DNA of 64,000 nt from positions 496,001 through 560,000 of the forward strand of contig NZ_CP109450.1 in NCBI RefSeq assembly GCF_041438865.1, in the 5' to 3' direction. Under the pieces are notes generated by a model. The model made no database searches, was not told the origin of the DNA, and saw only the letters and a program-made list of their open reading frames with translations. The first letter of the stretch is position 1. Each line of letters opens with the position of its first letter. This stretch comes from Streptomyces sp. NBC_01471 (GTDB taxonomy: Bacteria; Actinomycetota; Actinomycetes; Streptomycetales; Streptomycetaceae). Positions 29,627 to 37,965 of this stretch are shown here, piece by piece. A program made the translations under genes and the position numbers.

Positions 29627-31699
29627 TCACATCGACGTCCTGTCCGGTACCGCGAATTCACTCCAGACACACTTGCCGCCACCCCGTGACTCGACCCCCC
29701 ACAGGTCCGCGAGCCGGTCCACCAGCAGCAGCCCCCGCCCGGACACCCCCGTCTCCCCCGCGTCCCGGCGGCGCGGCAGTGCGCTGGAGCAGTCGTCGAC
29801 CTCGACCCGCAGCCGGCGGTGCGGCCGGGACAGCACCCTGAGGGTGATCACTGCCCCGCCCTCCGTGTGCATCAGGGCATTGGTCAGCAGCTCGTCGGCG
29901 GTCAGCTCGATGTCGTCGGCGCGCTCCGCCGCACCCCAGGCCCCTACCGCCGCCCGGATCATCTGGCGCGCGGCCGTGAGCGCGCCGGGATCGGACTGCG
30001 CCACGTGCTGCTGGAGCCTGCCACCGCTCTGCGGCGCGTCCAGCCCCTGCCTGCGCACCAGGAGCAGCGCGACGTCGTCGGCGCCGCCCCAGTCGTCGAC
30101 CACGTCGCACAGCTGGTCGGCGAGGAGCTGGAGATCCCGGGGGCCGCTCCGGACCACCTTGGTGAGGTGCCGCATCCCGTCGTCCAGGTCGGCCCCCGGC
30201 TGTTCCACGAGCCCGTCGGTGAAGAGCAGAAGGGTGTGGCCCGGGTCCAGTTCCAGCGTGGTGACCGGATAGTCGAGCTCGGCGAACTCGGCCGAGAGCC
30301 CCAGCGGCAGCCCGCCCTCCACCGGTACCCGGCGGCAGGTGCCGTCCGGTGCCCGCAGCAGCGGATCGACGTGCCCGGCGCGGACCAGCTGGACCACTCC
30401 GGTGGCCAGATCCACCTCCGCGTACAGACAGGTCGCGAAGCGGTCGGTGTCCAGCTGGTGCAGGAAGTCGGAGGCGCGCGCGATCACGGTCGCCGGGCTG
30501 TGCCCCTCGGCGGCGTACGCCCGCAGCACGATGCGGAGCTGGCCCATCACGGCGGCCGCGTGGGTGTCGTGGCCCTGCACGTCCCCGATGATCATGCCGA
30601 ACCTGCCGCCGGGCAGCGGGATCACGTCGTACCAGTCGCCGCCGATGTCCCGGCCCATCCCGGCGGAGCGGTAGCGGACCGCGACCTGTCCGCCGGTGAC
30701 CTCGGGTATCCGGCGCGGCAGCATGGCCTGCTGGAGCCCCTGGGCGAGGTCGTGCTCCTGCTCGAAGAGCACGGCCCGCTGGAGGCTCTGCCCGATGGAG
30801 CTGCCGAGCGCGATCAGCAGATCGCGCTCGTCCGGGCTGAAGCCGACCTTGTCGCGGTAGAGCAGCCCGATCGCGCCGATCGGCCTGGCCTGCGCGATCA
30901 GCGGCAGATAGGCGGCCGAGGTGATGCCGAGGCCCTTGATGTGCGGCCACAGCCCGGGGTACGAGACCGCGAAGTCGTGCGCCGACTCGATGAAGCGGGG
31001 CGCGAAGGTCCGGATCACCTCACCCATCGGGAACTGCTCGTCCACCCGGGTGTAGCGGGTGCCGGGCACGAAGCTTCCCTCGGGCCCGTCGGCGACCAGA
31101 CGGATCCGCCCGCCGTCGATGAGCCCCACCACCAGGCTGGTCGCGCCGAGGTATTCGAGCCCCCGGGCGTCGTTGAGCACATCGATGACGTCCTGGACGG
31201 TACGGGCATGGGCCAGGGCCGCGGTGGTGCCCGCGACCACGCTGGTTCTTCGCCGGCCCTCGTCGTCCAGGGCGATACGGACCGCGGCGTCCGCGAGCTC
31301 CTGGGCCGCGTGCCTGACGATGCCGATGATCCGGTGCGGACGGCCGGAGACATCACGCCGGACGGCGCCCTGCGTATGGGCCCACCGCAGCGAACCGTCG
31401 CGGCGGCGCAGCCGGAAATACACGCCGTAGAAGGTGGCTCCGCTCTTGAGTGCCTGGGAGACCATGACATCCAGGCGGGACGACTCGTCGGGCGGCACCC
31501 GGCGGGCGAGGGTCTCCGGACGGCCGTCGTACTCGTCGGCGTAGAGGTCGAACACGTCAAGGGCGGCCTGATCGAGGTGCATCAGCCCGGTGTCGAGGTC
31601 CCAGTCGAAGCTGCCCATGCGGTTGAGGGCAAGGCTCAGATCGGGGTGGGCGGGCCAGTCCGACGGTAGGGACAGGGCGCCCTCTGCCCGTTCAACCAT
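29627..31699 (-). CDS. PAS-GAF-SpoIIE phosphatase with anti-sigma-type ATPase domain
   Basis: 690 residues. A PAS domain (about 28-135, RLRRRDGSLRWAHTQGAV), a GAF domain (about 150-310), a SpoIIE/PP2C phosphatase domain with IGGDWYDVIPLPGGRFGMI and IGDVQGHD plus LLLFTDGLVE, and a C-terminal HATPase_c domain of the RsbW type (ELTADELLTNALMHT, GRGLLLVDRLADLWGV). It should dephosphorylate an anti-sigma antagonist and may itself act as a serine kinase, in a partner-switching pathway of the kind frequent in streptomycetes. No antagonist gene is adjacent. Confidence 0.92.
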   Translation of the reverse strand: MVERAEGALSLPSDWPAHPDLSLALNRMGSFDWDLDTGLMHLDQAALDVFDLYADEYDGRPETLARRVPPDESSRLDVMVSQALKSGATFYGVYFRLRRRDGSLRWAHTQGAVRRDVSGRPHRIIGIVRHAAQELADAAVRIALDDEGRRRTSVVAGTTAALAHARTVQDVIDVLNDARGLEYLGATSLVVGLIDGGRIRLVADGPEGSFVPGTRYTRVDEQFPMGEVIRTFAPRFIESAHDFAVSYPGLWPHIKGLGITSAAYLPLIAQARPIGAIGLLYRDKVGFSPDERDLLIALGSSIGQSLQRAVLFEQEHDLAQGLQQAMLPRRIPEVTGGQVAVRYRSAGMGRDIGGDWYDVIPLPGGRFGMIIGDVQGHDTHAAAVMGQLRIVLRAYAAEGHSPATVIARASDFLHQLDTDRFATCLYAEVDLATGVVQLVRAGHVDPLLRAPDGTCRRVPVEGGLPLGLSAEFAELDYPVTTLELDPGHTLLLFTDGLVEQPGADLDDGMRHLTKVVRSGPRDLQLLADQLCDVVDDWGGADDVALLLVRRQGLDAPQSGGRLQQHVAQSDPGALTAARQMIRAAVGAWGAAERADDIELTADELLTNALMHTEGGAVITLRVLSRPHRRLRVEVDDCSSALPRRRDAGETGVSGRGLLLVDRLADLWGVESRGGGKCVWSEFAVPDRTSM

Positions 31700-31807
31700 G
31701 CGATCACTCTGTCATGGTTTGCACCATTCTTCGAGGGGTCCCACCACCGAATACGGGAATGTCTGTTCTATTTGCGAGCCGCGACCGGCGCGAGGAGCAA
31801 GGGGCAA

Positions 31808-31837
31808 GGTCCGCCGGAATCGGCACCCCGGCGGACC
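31808..31837 (-). terminator. Terminator after the alpha-L-fucosidase gene
   Basis: GGTCCGCCGG and CCGGCGGACC form a perfect 10-bp stem with a 10-base loop, starting 10 bases after the fucosidase stop codon. Confidence 0.7.
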
Positions 31838-31846
31838 CCGGACCGG

Positions 31847-34234
31847 TTACCCGCTCTGCTCGACCTTGAAGACCCAGGCGTACTCACCGGCGGAGCGCGC
31901 GCCCGCGGGCACGTCGATCACCAGCTTGTCCCCCCTTGTACGCCAGGTGAGCGGCCGCCGGTAACCGAGCATGGTCACCCGGTCCCCGCTGCGGATCGGC
32001 ACCGGCGCCTCGACGGTCAGCGCGGCACCCGGCCGGACCAGCGAGTGGATGTAGAACGCCTTGCCGGGCCGGACCGTGAACCGCAGATCCTCGCCGAGCT
32101 GCGGCATCCGCGCCCAGTAGGTGCTGCCGTGGATGGCCTCGCCGTTGACCTCCAGCCACTTGCCGGTCTGGCGCAGCCTGGTCTGCATGATCTCCGGGAT
32201 GGTGCCGTCGGCACGCGGCCCGATGTCGAGCAGGAAGTTCCCGTTCTTGCTCGACGTGTCGATGAGCGTGTGGACGATCTCCTCCGCCGACATGTACATG
32301 CTGTCCGGCGTCGCCTGGTTGTAGCCGTAGCTGTAGGGGTCGAGTCCCCGGCTGGCCTCCCACTTGTCGGTGACGATCGAGTCGTAGGTCGCGTACTCGG
32401 GGGTCGTGAAGTCGTGCGGCCCGATGCCGGACCGGTTGTTGACGGCGACCCCGATCGGCCGCGCCCGGTCCTTGGCGTTGTTGTAGTACTCGGCCAGCAC
32501 CCGGTGACTGTCGTTCGGCCCGCCGATGTCGCACCAGAGCACCTCGGGGTCGTATCCGTGGATCAGCTCCAGCATCTGCGGCGCCTGGTAGTCCTTGATG
32601 TAGTCCTTGCCCGCCGTGTAGCCGGTGTACGGAACGGGGTCGAGGGTGTACGGATTGCGCGGCGGATAGAGCTCCCCGCTCCAGGGATTGTCCGGGTTGA
32701 ACCACTCGGGCATCGAGAAGTACAGCCCCCGGTGCAGCTCCGGCGCGTACCGGCGGGAGGCGTCGAACAGCTCCTTCACCAGGTCGCGCTTCGGCCCCAT
32801 CTTCACGGCGTTGCGATCGGAGACCTTGGTGTCCCACAGCGCGAAGCCCTCATGGTGCTTGGAGGTGAGGACGTGGTACTGCGCACCGGCGTCCCGGAAC
32901 AGCTCGACCCAGGAGCGCGGATCGAACTTCTCCGCCGTGAACCTCGGGATGAAGTCGTCGTAGTTGAAGTTCTCGCCGTAGACGTCGCGGTGGTGGGCGT
33001 ATGTGGGATTGCTGGGGTCCTGCATCTGGTTCCAGTACCACTCGGCGTACTGCTTGCCGACCGGGGCCCAGGCGGGCACGGAGTAGACACCCCAGTGGAT
33101 GAAGATCCCGAACTTGGCGTCCTGGAACCAGTACGGCGCCCGGTGCGTGGAGAGCGAGGCATCGGTGGCCTCGAACTCCGGCACACCGAGGGTGAGCCTG
33201 CTCGCCGCCGCGGCCGCGTCGGAGCCGCGGCCGTGCGCCACGACGCGGCCGTCGCGCGCGGTGCCCGGCTTCACCCCGGGCTTGCTGCGGATACCGATCC
33301 GCACCCGCGCCTGATCGCCGGGGGCGAGCCGTGGCACCCGGGCGGGGACGACCGTACGGGCGCCCTGGACCTCGACGGAGAGGGTGAGCGCGTCGGAGCC
33401 GCGCACGGCGACCGTGCCCGCGTTGACGACGGTGGCCTCGACGCTCTGGGCGCCCGATTCGAGCAGGCTGGTGGTGGAGTGGGCATCCCGCACGGCCAGC
33501 GCCCGGCCCTCGGCCGCGGGCTGGAGCGAGAGGGCGAAGACGTGCAGTGCCGACTTGTCAGCCTCGGCCGGATTCGTCTTCGGCAGGGTGATCCCCACCA
33601 GTTCCCTGGTGGCGTCGACGGCCAGTTCGGACACCCCGAGAACGACCTGATGCTGATCCTTGCCGCCGGACGGGGTGTATCGGTACGGGGCGGTGAGCGG
33701 GCCGCTGCCCGCGTACCAGTCGGGTCCGCCGAGGCCGGCGCTGCCGGTGGAGCCGTCCGCGTAGTGCAGGGTCGCCTGGCCGGACACCTCCCCGTAGCTG
33801 CACGCGACGAGGAACGCCCCGGACAGATAGCGCCCCCGGGGCACGTCCAACCGCTGCCCGAGGGCGACGATGTTGTTCTTGGCACCTGCGGTCGCGGCGG
33901 GGAGATCGAATCCGATGCCGTTCAACTGCACGGTGCCGGACGGCAGTTCCTCACCGGGGAAGGTGTAGCCGGAGCCGTCGAAGTCACCGCCGCGGGCGTC
34001 AGCGGTGTCGATGCCGTCGTTGTCGAACCACTGGTCGAGCGGTACGGGGACCGCGGCCGGAACCGCTCCCCAGCCGCTCTTCGTTCGTGTGCCGGGAACC
34101 GCCGTTCCCGTACCGGGGGTCCGGGGCCCCGGGGTGCCGGTGTCCGCGTCGGCCGTGGCCGGGGCGAGCAGGGCGGCGCCGACTGCCGCCCCCGCCGTCA
34201 TTCCGAGTACATGGCGTCTTGGAAGTTCGGTCAT
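31847..34234 (-). CDS. Secreted alpha-L-fucosidase (GH29), TAT-exported
   Basis: 795 residues. LPRRHVLGMTAGAAVGAALL is a twin-arginine signal, so it is exported folded. A long N-terminal beta-rich region (about 60-365) precedes the GH29 barrel, which shows YWFQDAKFGIFIHWGVYSVPAW, YHVLTSKHHEGFALW and VLWCDIGGPND, whose aspartate should be the nucleophile. The C-terminus (about 675-795) is a beta domain. The released L-fucose could feed the fucose dehydrogenase and lactonase encoded 3.7 kb away. ATG 34234 places the twin arginines close to the start; ATG 34255 is possible. Confidence 0.93.
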   Translation of the reverse strand: MTELPRRHVLGMTAGAAVGAALLAPATADADTGTPGPRTPGTGTAVPGTRTKSGWGAVPAAVPVPLDQWFDNDGIDTADARGGDFDGSGYTFPGEELPSGTVQLNGIGFDLPAATAGAKNNIVALGQRLDVPRGRYLSGAFLVACSYGEVSGQATLHYADGSTGSAGLGGPDWYAGSGPLTAPYRYTPSGGKDQHQVVLGVSELAVDATRELVGITLPKTNPAEADKSALHVFALSLQPAAEGRALAVRDAHSTTSLLESGAQSVEATVVNAGTVAVRGSDALTLSVEVQGARTVVPARVPRLAPGDQARVRIGIRSKPGVKPGTARDGRVVAHGRGSDAAAAASRLTLGVPEFEATDASLSTHRAPYWFQDAKFGIFIHWGVYSVPAWAPVGKQYAEWYWNQMQDPSNPTYAHHRDVYGENFNYDDFIPRFTAEKFDPRSWVELFRDAGAQYHVLTSKHHEGFALWDTKVSDRNAVKMGPKRDLVKELFDASRRYAPELHRGLYFSMPEWFNPDNPWSGELYPPRNPYTLDPVPYTGYTAGKDYIKDYQAPQMLELIHGYDPEVLWCDIGGPNDSHRVLAEYYNNAKDRARPIGVAVNNRSGIGPHDFTTPEYATYDSIVTDKWEASRGLDPYSYGYNQATPDSMYMSAEEIVHTLIDTSSKNGNFLLDIGPRADGTIPEIMQTRLRQTGKWLEVNGEAIHGSTYWARMPQLGEDLRFTVRPGKAFYIHSLVRPGAALTVEAPVPIRSGDRVTMLGYRRPLTWRTRGDKLVIDVPAGARSAGEYAWVFKVEQSG

Positions 34235-34383
34235 GAGGTCCGATGATTGGAGCATGACGAGTGCCTGTCAATACACTCGACAGCCTAGAACGCAACACAG
34301 AGAAATAATCCCCCCATCAGACATCGGATGCCTGACGGGAGCCGACCCACGCCTTCGGTGGAACCTCCGCCCGCGCAACGCGA

Positions 34384-34413
34384 ACGGCCCGCTCCAGATG
34401 CGGAGCGGGCCGT
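34384..34413 (-). terminator. Strong terminator after the 56-residue peptide gene
   Basis: ACGGCCCGCTCC and GGAGCGGGCCGT make a perfect 12-bp stem with a 6-base loop. It lies 20 bases beyond the stop of the small gene at 34433-34603 and upstream of the fucosidase gene, isolating the small gene. Confidence 0.75.
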
Positions 34414-34432
34414 CAGGGCGTGCGTGCAGCGG

Positions 34433-34603
34433 TCAGTCGATCCCCTGCAGGATGTGGGGCTCGGCGAGGTCGTCCTCGTAGCCGGCCAGCCGGATCGGGG
34501 CCGACCTGGCCCAGACGTCGAGATTGAGGAGCTTCTCGGGCCGGACAGTCCCGGTACGTTCCGCCGGGCGCTGCTCGCGCTTCGTGATGGTCTCTGATGT
34601 CAC
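34433..34603 (-). CDS. Orphan 56-residue peptide, possible precursor or regulatory peptide
   Basis: GTG at 34603 is preceded by AAAGGAG with a 6-base gap, one of the best ribosome binding sites in the window. The peptide has a polar N-terminal half (residues 2-20, rich in Thr, Glu, Arg) that looks like a leader, then LLNLDVWARSAPIRLAG and an acidic tail YEDDLAEPHILQGID. There is no signal peptide, membrane helix, cysteine or zinc motif. A 12-bp terminator follows, so it is expressed alone. The leader-plus-core look and an NLDV motif recall peptide natural-product precursors, but no modifying enzyme of a known class lies beside it. I do not recognise the family. Confidence 0.6.
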   Translation of the reverse strand: MTSETITKREQRPAERTGTVRPEKLLNLDVWARSAPIRLAGYEDDLAEPHILQGID

Positions 34604-34930
34604 CGCGCACTCCTTTGTGTCGCGTAACCGCATGGACAGGGGCAGTTCGGACGCGGTGGCGCCGGTTTCCTGGCGGGACCGCGGCCGTGGTGCGTGCCTG
34701 TCCCAGGACGGGACGAGAGATTTGGTGGGACCTCATCGACTGTCCGTCTGCATCAGAGTAACCAAATGAGCGGGGTTCCGCTCGATAGGGGCCCCAGTCC
34801 GATGGCCAAGTTTTCTTTGCCTTCTGTTCAGAAGGCCTTCCATCCGGCCATGATCCGCTCGAATCCGCCCGACGGCACTCCGGGGAAGGACAGACCGGTG
34901 GCGTCGGCCGACGGATCGGAGCCCGCGCCC
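34604..34930. other. Upstream region of the small peptide gene
   Basis: 327 bases between the SDR gene stop and the peptide gene start, both minus strand. It is less GC-rich than its surroundings and has no coding character. It holds an inverted repeat ATTTGGT (34720-34726) and ACCAAAT (34761-34767) 34 bases apart, which could be an operator for the peptide gene. A short symmetric TTCTGTTCAGAAGG lies near 34820-34835 and could end the SDR transcript or be part of a promoter. Confidence 0.5.
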
Positions 34931-36385
34931 CTACCAGTTCGCGGGGGCGTAGTCCTTGAGGAAGACGCTGTGCAGGTCCTCGCCCGCCTCGCCGCGCACG
35001 ATGGGGTCGTAGACCCGGGCCGCGCCGTCGATCAGATCCAGCGGGGCATGGAAGCCCTCGTCCGCGAGGCGCATCTTGTCGGGGTGCGGGCGCTCGTCGG
35101 TGATCCAGCCGGTGTCCACCGCGGTCATCAGAATGCCGTCCGACTCGAACATCTCCTGGCCGCTGGTGCGGGTCAGCATGTTCAGCGCGGCCTTGGCCAT
35201 GTTGGTGTGCGGATGGCCGGCGCCCTTGTAGCCGCGGCTGAAGATGCCCTCCATCGCGGACACGTTCACCACATAGGTGCGGCCGGCCGCCGCTGCCGCC
35301 ATGGCCGGGCGCAGCCGGCTGATCAGGATGAACGGCGCGGTGGAGTTGCAGAGCTGGACTTCGAGCAGCTCGACCGCGTCGACCTCCTCGACGGTCTGGA
35401 CCCACGTGTTGGTGTCGTGCAGGTCCGGCACGAGTCCGCCCGCGTCGATCGCGGTACCGGCCTCGATCCGGGCTGGCGACGCGGAGCCGGTGACCAGCGC
35501 GAGCTCGGCCACGTCCTGGGCGCTCAGCCCACCGGGCCTGGCGCTGGGCAGCGAGACCTGCGCCCCGCTGCCGAAGGCGCCGATGACCTGCGACGAGGGC
35601 AGCTCACCCGCGGGCAGGGGCGCGGTCTCGGCGGCGATCAGTTCGCTGTACGCCTGCGGGGAGCGGCGCACGGTCTGCGCGGCGTTGTTGATCAGGATGT
35701 CGAGCGGTCCCTCGGCGGCGACCGAGTCGGCGAGTGCGACGACCTGGGCGGGGTCGCGCAGGTCGATCCCGACGACCTTCAGACGGTGGATCCACTCGTC
35801 GCTGTCGGGCATCGCCTTGAAGCGGCGGACCGCGTCCTTCGGGAAGCGGGTGGTGATGGTGGTGTGGGCGCCGTCGCGCAGCAGCCGCAGCGCGATGTAC
35901 ATGCCGATCTTGGCCCGGCCCCCGGTGAGCAGGGCCCGCTTGCCGGTCAGATCGGTGCGTGCGTCGCGGCGCGAGCGGTTCTCCGCAGCGCAGTCACGGC
36001 AGAGCTGGTGGTAGAAGACGTCGACCTCGACGTACCGGGTCTTGCAGATGTAGCAGGACCGGGGGCGCTGGAGTATGCCCGCGATCTCCCCGACGGCGCT
36101 CGACGACGGCAGCACCCCCTGCGTCTCGTCGTCGATGCGCTCGGCGGAGCCGGTCGCGGTGGCTTCGGTGACGGCCTTGTCGTGGGCGGTCTTCGCGGCG
36201 CGGCGCTCCTGCCTGCGGCGCTGCTTCACGGTGCGGTAGACACCGGCGGTGGCACGGCGCACCGCGATGGCGTCCGGATGATCGACGTCGATCTTGTCCA
36301 GCTCGTCGAGCACGCTGAGGCAGAGGGCAAGCCGCTCCGGATCGATGCCGGGGCCGAATGCCTGGCTGTCCTCTGTCACCGTCAT
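34931..36385 (-). CDS. Atypical SDR-family protein with N-terminal zinc ribbon
   Basis: 484 residues. Residues 1-105 are helical and basic in the middle (VKQRRRQERRAAKTAHDKA). A likely zinc site follows: C111-x2-C114 and C129-x2-C132. From about 145 a short-chain dehydrogenase fold begins with ALLTGGRAKIGMYIALRLL (glycine-rich NAD(P) loop) and DILINNAAQT. Between NNAAQ and NVSAMEG there is an insertion of about 70 residues. The catalytic YxxxK is not seen: HTNMAKAALNML has the lysine but threonine at the tyrosine position. It may therefore not be a normal oxidoreductase. GAGGAAC precedes the ATG. Its divergent neighbour is a small secreted protein. Confidence 0.85.
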   Translation of the reverse strand: MTVTEDSQAFGPGIDPERLALCLSVLDELDKIDVDHPDAIAVRRATAGVYRTVKQRRRQERRAAKTAHDKAVTEATATGSAERIDDETQGVLPSSSAVGEIAGILQRPRSCYICKTRYVEVDVFYHQLCRDCAAENRSRRDARTDLTGKRALLTGGRAKIGMYIALRLLRDGAHTTITTRFPKDAVRRFKAMPDSDEWIHRLKVVGIDLRDPAQVVALADSVAAEGPLDILINNAAQTVRRSPQAYSELIAAETAPLPAGELPSSQVIGAFGSGAQVSLPSARPGGLSAQDVAELALVTGSASPARIEAGTAIDAGGLVPDLHDTNTWVQTVEEVDAVELLEVQLCNSTAPFILISRLRPAMAAAAAGRTYVVNVSAMEGIFSRGYKGAGHPHTNMAKAALNMLTRTSGQEMFESDGILMTAVDTGWITDERPHPDKMRLADEGFHAPLDLIDGAARVYDPIVRGEAGEDLHSVFLKDYAPANW

Positions 36386-36660
36386 CGTCGTTCCTCTGTG
36401 TTCCGTAGCCCCAGGTCAGCAGTCGGCCATCGACCAACTGACGAAGATATACGCAGCCGGGCGGGATGCCAAAAACAGCGGCCGCGCACCCAGCTCGCGA
36501 CGCCGGCGGCGCACCGGTCTCCGCCGGTCAGCGAAGGCGGAATTCACCCTCACACGTTCGGCCCAACACCGCGTTTCCTGCAACTCGTTGGGCACTTTGC
36601 GGCGTAATGTCCCAGTTGCGCCAATGAGTGTCATTGCGCTTCAAGAAACAGGAGACCGTC

Positions 36661-37077
36661 TTGTCCACAACCGCTGTCCTCCGAACCGTGCGCGGCCGCA
36701 ACATCATCGCGGGCGCAGGCGCGCTCACCACGGCCGTGGCCCTCGGAGCCACGCTGATGGCCGCCGCCCCGGCCCAGGCCGCCCCGCCGCGCCCGTACGG
36801 GACGGTCACTTCCCCCACCGGCCTGATCGAGCGCCAGTTCCCGAGCACGGACTCGTCGGAGAAGGGATCCCTGCCTTACCACCGGCAGGTGGGCCTGAAG
36901 TGCAAGGTCCGCGCCCAGAACATCGACGGCAACACCGTCTGGTACCTGCTCCGTGACTCCAACGTCTGGATCTCGGCGCGCTACGTGGACAACACGGGTT
37001 ACGTGAACTACTGCAAGGACGTCCTGCGCAGCAGCCCCGACCTGATCAACTCGGTGCCGAAGGGTGCCAAGGGCTGA
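36661..37077 (+). CDS. Small secreted SH3-like protein
   Basis: 138 residues. A signal peptide with a hydrophobic core GALTTAVALGATLMAAA ends at AQAAPP, and the mature part of about 90 residues looks like a bacterial SH3 domain (GTVTSPTGLIERQFPSTDSS, QVGLKCKVRAQNIDGNTVWY, WISARYVDN) with two cysteines that may pair. Such proteins bind the cell wall. The TTG at 36661 is chosen because AGGAG lies six bases upstream; the frame extends to a GTG at 36628 without a better signal. Confidence 0.85.
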   Translation: MSTTAVLRTVRGRNIIAGAGALTTAVALGATLMAAAPAQAAPPRPYGTVTSPTGLIERQFPSTDSSEKGSLPYHRQVGLKCKVRAQNIDGNTVWYLLRDSNVWISARYVDNTGYVNYCKDVLRSSPDLINSVPKGAKG

Positions 37078-37118
37078 TCAGCCTCATGGGCGGAGCGCGT
37101 CCGGATTGCCCGGCACGC

Positions 37119-37892
37119 TCAGCACTCCGGGGCGAAGTACCCGGTGGGACTCGTACCGAGTGCACGGCGGAACATCGCGGTGAAGGCGCTCGGTGTCGCA
37201 TAACCCAGCGCGCCGGATACCGAGGTGACCGGCACCCCCCTGGCGAGAAGTGTCACCCCGTGAATGAGCCTGGCCTGCTGCACCCAGCGGGCCAGGCTCA
37301 TTCCGGTTGCGGCCGGGAATCTGCGCTGCAGGGTGCGCGGGCTCAGATGCGCGAAGGCCGCGGCCTCCGTCGTCCGCCAGATGGCGCCAGGGTCCTGTAC
37401 GACCGCCGCGCAGAGCGGGGCGAGAGCGGCGTCCGCGGGGGCGGGCAGGTGCAGCGCGGGGACCGGGTGCGGGGTCAGCTGGAGGAGCAGCAATTCCATG
37501 ACCTTGCCGTCGCGGCTCTCCGGGTCGTACTCCACCGGCAGCCGCGTGGCCTCCTCGATCAGTTCGCGCAGCAGCGGCGACACCGAGACGACGGTCGGCT
37601 CCCGGGGCAGGTCCGGCTGCGGCTCGATGTACAGGGTGCGCATCGCGACCGCCCCCGCGCAGCTCATCTCATGAGTCAGGCCGGCCGGCACCCAGACGCC
37701 GCGGGTGGCCGGGACGACCCAGGCCCCGTGGCCGGTGACCACGGTGATGGCTCCGGTCGTGCCGTAGATCAGCTGGGCGCGCCGGTGGTGGTGCGGCGGG
37801 ATGTGGTGGCCGTCGGGCAGGTCCCTGGCCATGGCCGCCAGCGGTCGGGGAACCGACTGGTAGTCGTCGCGCTGCTCGCTCTTCCCGTACAT
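37119..37892 (-). CDS. AraC-family transcriptional regulator
   Basis: 257 residues: a cupin effector domain (HHIPPHHHRRAQLIYGTTGA, VPAGLTHEM) and a C-terminal AraC/XylS pair of helix-turn-helix motifs (LSPRTLQRRFPAATGMSLAR, VSGALGYATPSAFTAMFRRA ending TSPTGY). It is divergent from an MFS exporter gene with 73 bases between, and direct repeats in that gap are its likely site. ATG 37892 was chosen; a longer frame reads into the MFS gene. Confidence 0.92.
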   Translation of the reverse strand: MYGKSEQRDDYQSVPRPLAAMARDLPDGHHIPPHHHRRAQLIYGTTGAITVVTGHGAWVVPATRGVWVPAGLTHEMSCAGAVAMRTLYIEPQPDLPREPTVVSVSPLLRELIEEATRLPVEYDPESRDGKVMELLLLQLTPHPVPALHLPAPADAALAPLCAAVVQDPGAIWRTTEAAAFAHLSPRTLQRRFPAATGMSLARWVQQARLIHGVTLLARGVPVTSVSGALGYATPSAFTAMFRRALGTSPTGYFAPEC

Positions 37893-37918
37893 TGGCGCAT
37901 TCTCGATAGACAATGGCG
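37891..37918. promoter_or_regulatory. Direct repeats, likely AraC-family operator
   Basis: ATTGGCG (37891-37897) and AATGGCG (37912-37918) lie in the same orientation with centres 21 bases apart, two helical turns, as AraC-type proteins prefer. They sit at the regulator start and would cover its promoter and face the MFS promoter. Confidence 0.45.
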
Positions 37919-37965
37919 TAGCGGAGAAAGTATGCCATCGGGTGCCCGCCCTAACGTCGATCCAT

